From positions 8,866,101 through 8,930,100 of the forward strand of contig NC_134845.1 of the NCBI RefSeq assembly GCF_965363235.1: a stretch of 64,000 nt of DNA. Direction: 5' to 3'. A program made the translations under genes and the position numbers. The notes under the pieces are model-generated. The model was not told where the DNA came from. It searched no databases and saw only the letters and a list, made by a program, of their open reading frames with translations. Positions 60,199 to 64,000 of this stretch are shown in pieces. Position 1 is the stretch's first letter. Each line of letters starts with the position of its first letter. This stretch comes from Mytilus galloprovincialis (taxonomy: Eukaryota; Mollusca; Bivalvia; Mytilida; Mytilidae).

Positions 60199-60432
60199 TA
60201 AGAATTCTTATTGTTTGTAGATTTATAGCATATCATGTATATCCAAAGTAAACATGTCACAATCGTTTTAGTGATAGCCTTTTCGGACATTCGACATTAA
60301 AAAAAAGAGAAGAAAAACCGCTTCCACCCGCAAATCCAAATAGGAGTAAGAATTCTTATTGTTTGTAGATTTATAGCATATCATGTATTATATCCAAAGT
60401 AAACATGTCACAATCGTTTTAGTAATAGCATT
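60199..60432 (+). repeat. Direct duplication of about 90 bp
   Basis: GAGTAAGAATTCTTATTGTT, TGTAGATTTATAGCATATCA and AACATGTCACAATCGTTTTA occur at 60199-60290 and again at 60345-60432, with only small differences (TATCC versus TATTATATCC). A spacer of about 55 bp separates them. Confidence 0.8.
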
Positions 60433-60489
60433 GTATAAGTTTTCTAATAACTTCAAAAAAAGGTCAGCACACCTGTCACTTTGAAGGGA

Positions 60490-60690
60490 TTCTTATTTGG
60501 GGGGTTCTGATCCCGGATCCCGCTTACTGTTTTTGGTCGGATTCCCGTATCCCACTTACTCTATGTACGTAAGCAATTCTCATTTTTTTTGTAATTTCCC
60601 ATGTCCCGCTAGACCTCATTTCCCATGACTTTCCCGTGTCACACTTACAAAAAATCGGCAATCCTGCGTCACGCTTAGACCCCAATGAGA
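60490..60690. repeat. ATCCCG-type repeat, diverged copy
   Basis: GGGGGGTTCTGATCCCGGAT, GATTCCCGTATCCCACTTAC and TTTCCCATGTCCCGCTAGAC, related to 45300-45525. Confidence 0.5.
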
Positions 60691-60723
60691 CCCACTTTGA
60701 AGTAATTACTAAATTAATGTTGA

Positions 60724-60868
60724 TGTACCATTAGTTCAAATAATTAGGACGTCTTGGAAGGGTATTTAAAATTTTTACTTTGACACCTTCCTGCAATGAT
60801 GTAAGGCATCAACGAAAAAAATATAATTGCCTTTCAAGACGTCATAATTATTTGGACTAGGGTACCAT
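60724..60868. mobile_element. 145-bp MITE with about 36-bp inverted ends
   Basis: The left end GTACCATTAGTTCAAATAAT then TAGGACGTCTTGGAAGG pairs with the right end CCTTTCAAGACGTCATAATT then ATTTGGACTAGGGTAC, with a few mismatches. The centre contains CACCTTCCTGCAATGATG. Confidence 0.7.
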
Positions 60869-61137
60869 ATGATGATATTGAACTGACCTCATACTCAATA
60901 GACAATACTTTTGATAAGTAAAATATACATCAACAGACAACATGCAGACATCTTATACGTTCAGGTATTTCACATCCAATCTTTTATAGTAATGTTCTTT
61001 ACAAAGCCCAAAAATGTCAGCATTCACCATGTTTGCCTCAAAAGCTATCCAAACATTTAAACAGACTTATTCGGAAGGGATTTACTATAGGTTGTCAGGT
61101 TATTAAGGTTAAAGCTTGATAAGTCAGAACGGATACA

Positions 61138-61240
61138 TGTCAACTCGTACTTTCGGCAACTCGTACTCAACCAACTCGTACCCTTTTTTTACCAACTCTT
61201 ACCTCTACCAACTCGTACTTCTACCGAGTTGTACCCAATA
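61138..61240. repeat. Degenerate CAACTCGTAC repeat
   Basis: Words of the form CAACTCGTAC occur five to six times (GTCAACTCGTACTTTCGGCA, CCAACTCGTACCC, CCAACTCTTACC, CCAACTCGTACTTC, CGAGTTGTACCC). A similar word pattern (ACAACTCGGACCAACG) appears near 39278-39300. Confidence 0.6.
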
Positions 61241-63437
61241 TTTTTTAACATTATAATGCTTCATTTTTTATTATTTTGTAGTTGATCTACTGATAGGATT
61301 TATTTTTAAAAAAAATCCTCAAGTGTCACATTGTGCTTGATCCATAGAATATTTGAAAATGATAATTTTTACAGAATATTGCGATGGACACGTTGTTTGT
61401 TGATGTGTTACATATGGACCATAATTTGCTATTGGGCTCCGTTTCCTATAACTATAGAAAAGTGATAAAATTTGAATTACTGTAAGAAAAGTTGTAACTA
61501 CATCTAAAGATGCCATTATTTTTATTAACATACAAGTGTATGCTACTCTTCCCTAGAAAAAAAATTGAAATATACGAATTTCAAAGATTCTACAACCGTA
61601 TTTTTGTGTCGTTTCTCGCGTTACTTTTTGCTTCCGAAGAGCATAACGCTGACTGATTTATAGATAATCGTCACCGGCAAATTCGTAACTTTTGCTTTCA
61701 AATAACAAAGAACATCGACCAATAAGAATAGTGAGAAGAAAATGCCGAGAACTATAAGTATTTATGTAGCAGATGTAAGAACAGTGGCGTGATTTTTGTG
61801 TCCGATTTCGTAACGCAAATTTTAGATGATGTAATCTGCTTTGTTGTAATAGAATTCTTAAAAACAATATGCAAATATGAACTCTCGCGAGATGTTCAAA
61901 CAGGTAAATCAGAGATGATTTACATTCTTGTTTTGATCTTCGTAATAATTAAGTAAGAAAATGACGTTATCGTTATGCGTTACATTTCACACGAAACAGA
62001 AGTCCAGTTATTTATTAAAATTGTTTTTGTCCTTAAGTTCTAATCATTTCCGGTCATACGTGAAACATGTGACTAACATGTGATCACGCCCTTACAGCCG
62101 GACATACGATATACTAGTTCTAAACATTGTTTTTGTTTCCAACGGGATGTTAGCAAACATAATCTGTAGACTTGTTTCGACTTGTTTAAAAAAGGAAAAT
62201 ACAATTTTCAAAGAGATTGCGCCGGGGGTCTATTATTATTCCTAAGTGCATAATGTTACATACGATCTTGTGTGAAAATAAATGCCCAATGACTTGACAA
62301 AATCGATTTCAAATTTGACAGACGTTTAAACACACTACGTTTCCCAATAACGATGTAAAGAGTCCTTGGAAAATTCAATCGAAATTACGTCTCTTATCAT
62401 GTTGCCGATGTTCGTTGGATTGATTTTGCTTCAGCAGTAAATATTACTGGATATTTTAGGTGAATAAAGATAATTAAATGAAAAATGCATGTTAATATAC
62501 CGTTACACTAGGAATGTACAAAGTTGGTAACTTTGTCACAATTTTTAATTATTTTTTTTTATTCATGTTCTGCAAACACTTTTCAGAAACTCAATAAACT
62601 TGTCAAAGGAAAAGTAAACTTTTACCAGGCATGACTTGAAAGGAAGTACTTTATTGATTTTAGCCCACTAAAGTAGGTTAAAATGTGGAAACCATGTAGA
62701 TGGTGTACAGGTCACAAATATCACATGGTGCCTATTTTAAAGATTTTAATTCAAAGTTAAAAGTTTTTTTCTTTACTGGATTTAAAGAAGTTTACATTGC
62801 CAATGATTTGGAATAAATTTTATATAACTGGAATTTCAAAACCAAATATAAATATATTTTTTTGGCCAAAACATCAAGATACAACGATTATGGTATCCTG
62901 TATCAATGAAGAAAATATGGAAAATTCTGAATAAATTGTACTAATTGTTTTCAAAACAAGCACATATTTAGGAGTTTTATAATACTGTTAAATTTAAGAT
63001 GGATTTTAAGAAAAAGTATACTGTTCAGATTATTTTAAGCAGATTTTGCAATAAAATAAAACTAAAAAAATGCTTTCGGTTTCTTATGGTTTCCTGTCAC
63101 GTTTAAAAAAAACTTTAATATAACATTGAAAATAGATTTTAAATATTAACATGAAGCAAGTAACACTAGTAATGGTGTTTATTTATGCCTTTTGAATTAT
63201 ATTGTGCAAAATAAAGAAAATAAAGATTGGTTTCCTGTTTGGTTTCCTGTCACGTAAACGGTGAATCAAAATGTATTAATTTTTTCTCGAAAAACTCAAT
63301 TGTTCCATTCATACTATTCTAACACCAACACAACCCACAAAATAAAAGTTAAAATTTTAGAACTTATAAAAAAGGATACAAAAAGAAACCAAAGGCCGAA
63401 TACCAAATTATGGTCCATATATTGTTTTTCATTCATT
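61241..63437. other. Gene-free stretch
   Basis: No exon, RNA gene or recognised repeat can be supported. 61560-62450 has somewhat more CpG than its surroundings (CTCGCGAGATG, TGCGCCGGGGG), so an unseen promoter outside the window is possible, but I found no first exon. Confidence 0.4.
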
Positions 63438-64000
63438 TTTAGCTCACCTGGCCCAAAGGGCCAAGTGAGCTTTTCCCATCACTTGGCGTCCGTCGTCCGT
63501 CGTCCGTCGTCTGTCGTCCGGCGTCGTTAACTTTTACAAAAATCTTCTCCTCTGAAACTACTGGGCCAAATTACACCAAACTTGGCCAAAATCATCATTG
63601 GGGTATCTAGTTTAAAAAATGTGTCCGGTGACCCGGCCAACCATCCAAGATGGCCGCCATGGCTAAAAATAGAACATAGGGGTAAAATGCAGTTTTTGGC
63701 TTATAACTCAAAAACCAAAGCATTTAGAGCAAATCTGACATGGGGTAAACTTGTGTAACAGGTCAAGATCTATCTGCCCTGAAATTTTCAGATAAATCGG
63801 ATAACCTGTTGTTGGGTTGCTGCCCCTGAATTAGTAATTTTAAGGAAATTTTGCTGTTTTTGGTTATTATCTTGAATATTATTATAGATAGAGATAAACT
63901 GTAAACAGCAATAATGTTCAGCAAAGTAATATTTACAAATAAGTCAACATGACCGAAATGGTCAGTTGACCCCTTTAGGAGTTATTGCCCTTTATAGTCA
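63438..64000 (+). mobile_element. Dispersed bivalve element starting AGCTCACCTGGCCC, open at the window edge
   Basis: Begins AGCTCACCTGGCCCAAAGGG, whose first 15 bases pair with CCAAGTGAGCT to form a terminal hairpin. A CGTCCGTCGTC run and the block CTCCTCTGAAACTACTGGGC follow, then AAGATGGCCGCCATGGCTAA. It continues past the right edge without a coding frame. I recognise it as one of the most abundant mussel repeats. Confidence 0.8.

Noticed and set aside
1-64000. tRNA, rRNA or snRNA genes
   Set aside because: No clover-leaf, A/B box pair or conserved rRNA or snRNA block was recognised on either strand by eye. A tRNAscan or Rfam run would settle it.

Overview
The window looks like nuclear DNA of a marine bivalve, most likely a mussel (Mytilus or a close relative). 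It is AT-rich, its genes have many short exons in long introns, and it is crowded with dispersed repeats that I recognise from memory as mytilid families. One example is the element at the right edge that opens with AGCTCACCTGGCCCAAAGGG. The organism call rests on recall, not on a search.

Three genes can be supported, all on the minus strand. (1) SLX4, the scaffold for structure-specific DNA repair nucleases, fills 8779-33205. I could chain 21 coding exons in phase into about 1683 codons, with ubiquitin-binding zinc fingers, MLR, BTB, SAP and SLX1-binding parts in the expected order. (2) A two-exon gene for a small single-pass membrane protein of about 122 residues (exons 39079-39296 and 33436-33586) lies just upstream of SLX4. 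Its stop codon is 230 bp from the SLX4 start, and its 5.5-kb intron is full of mobile elements. (3) A four-exon gene for a secreted, cysteine-rich protein of 219 residues that resembles stanniocalcin (44356-47525) has a TATA box upstream. A broken exon of a PML-like DEDDh exonuclease lies at 1072-1590.

Layout: 1-900 is a LINE reverse transcriptase running off the left edge; 1072-1590 the exonuclease relic; 1.6-8.3 kb gene-free with old repeats; 8.3-33.2 kb SLX4 with intronic repeats; 33.4-39.3 kb the small membrane-protein gene, whose intron holds a LINE endonuclease fragment and a 2.5-kb terminal-inverted-repeat element with a PHD-finger exon; 39.3-42.5 kb LINE and MITE debris; 44.3-47.6 kb the stanniocalcin-like gene; 48.9-50.5 kb a LINE 3' end and a MITE-like element; 50.7-56.8 kb a satellite of about 68 bp with higher-order structure and an orientation switch; 56.8-63.4 kb non-coding, with fold-back and MITE elements; 63.4-64 kb a dispersed repeat running off the right edge.

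The most unusual features are two. A minisatellite in SLX4 intron 16 is built from the 3' end of the SAP exon plus its splice donor, so about 28 decoy donors follow the real one. The satellite array flips orientation exactly on its own GTTAAC palindrome.
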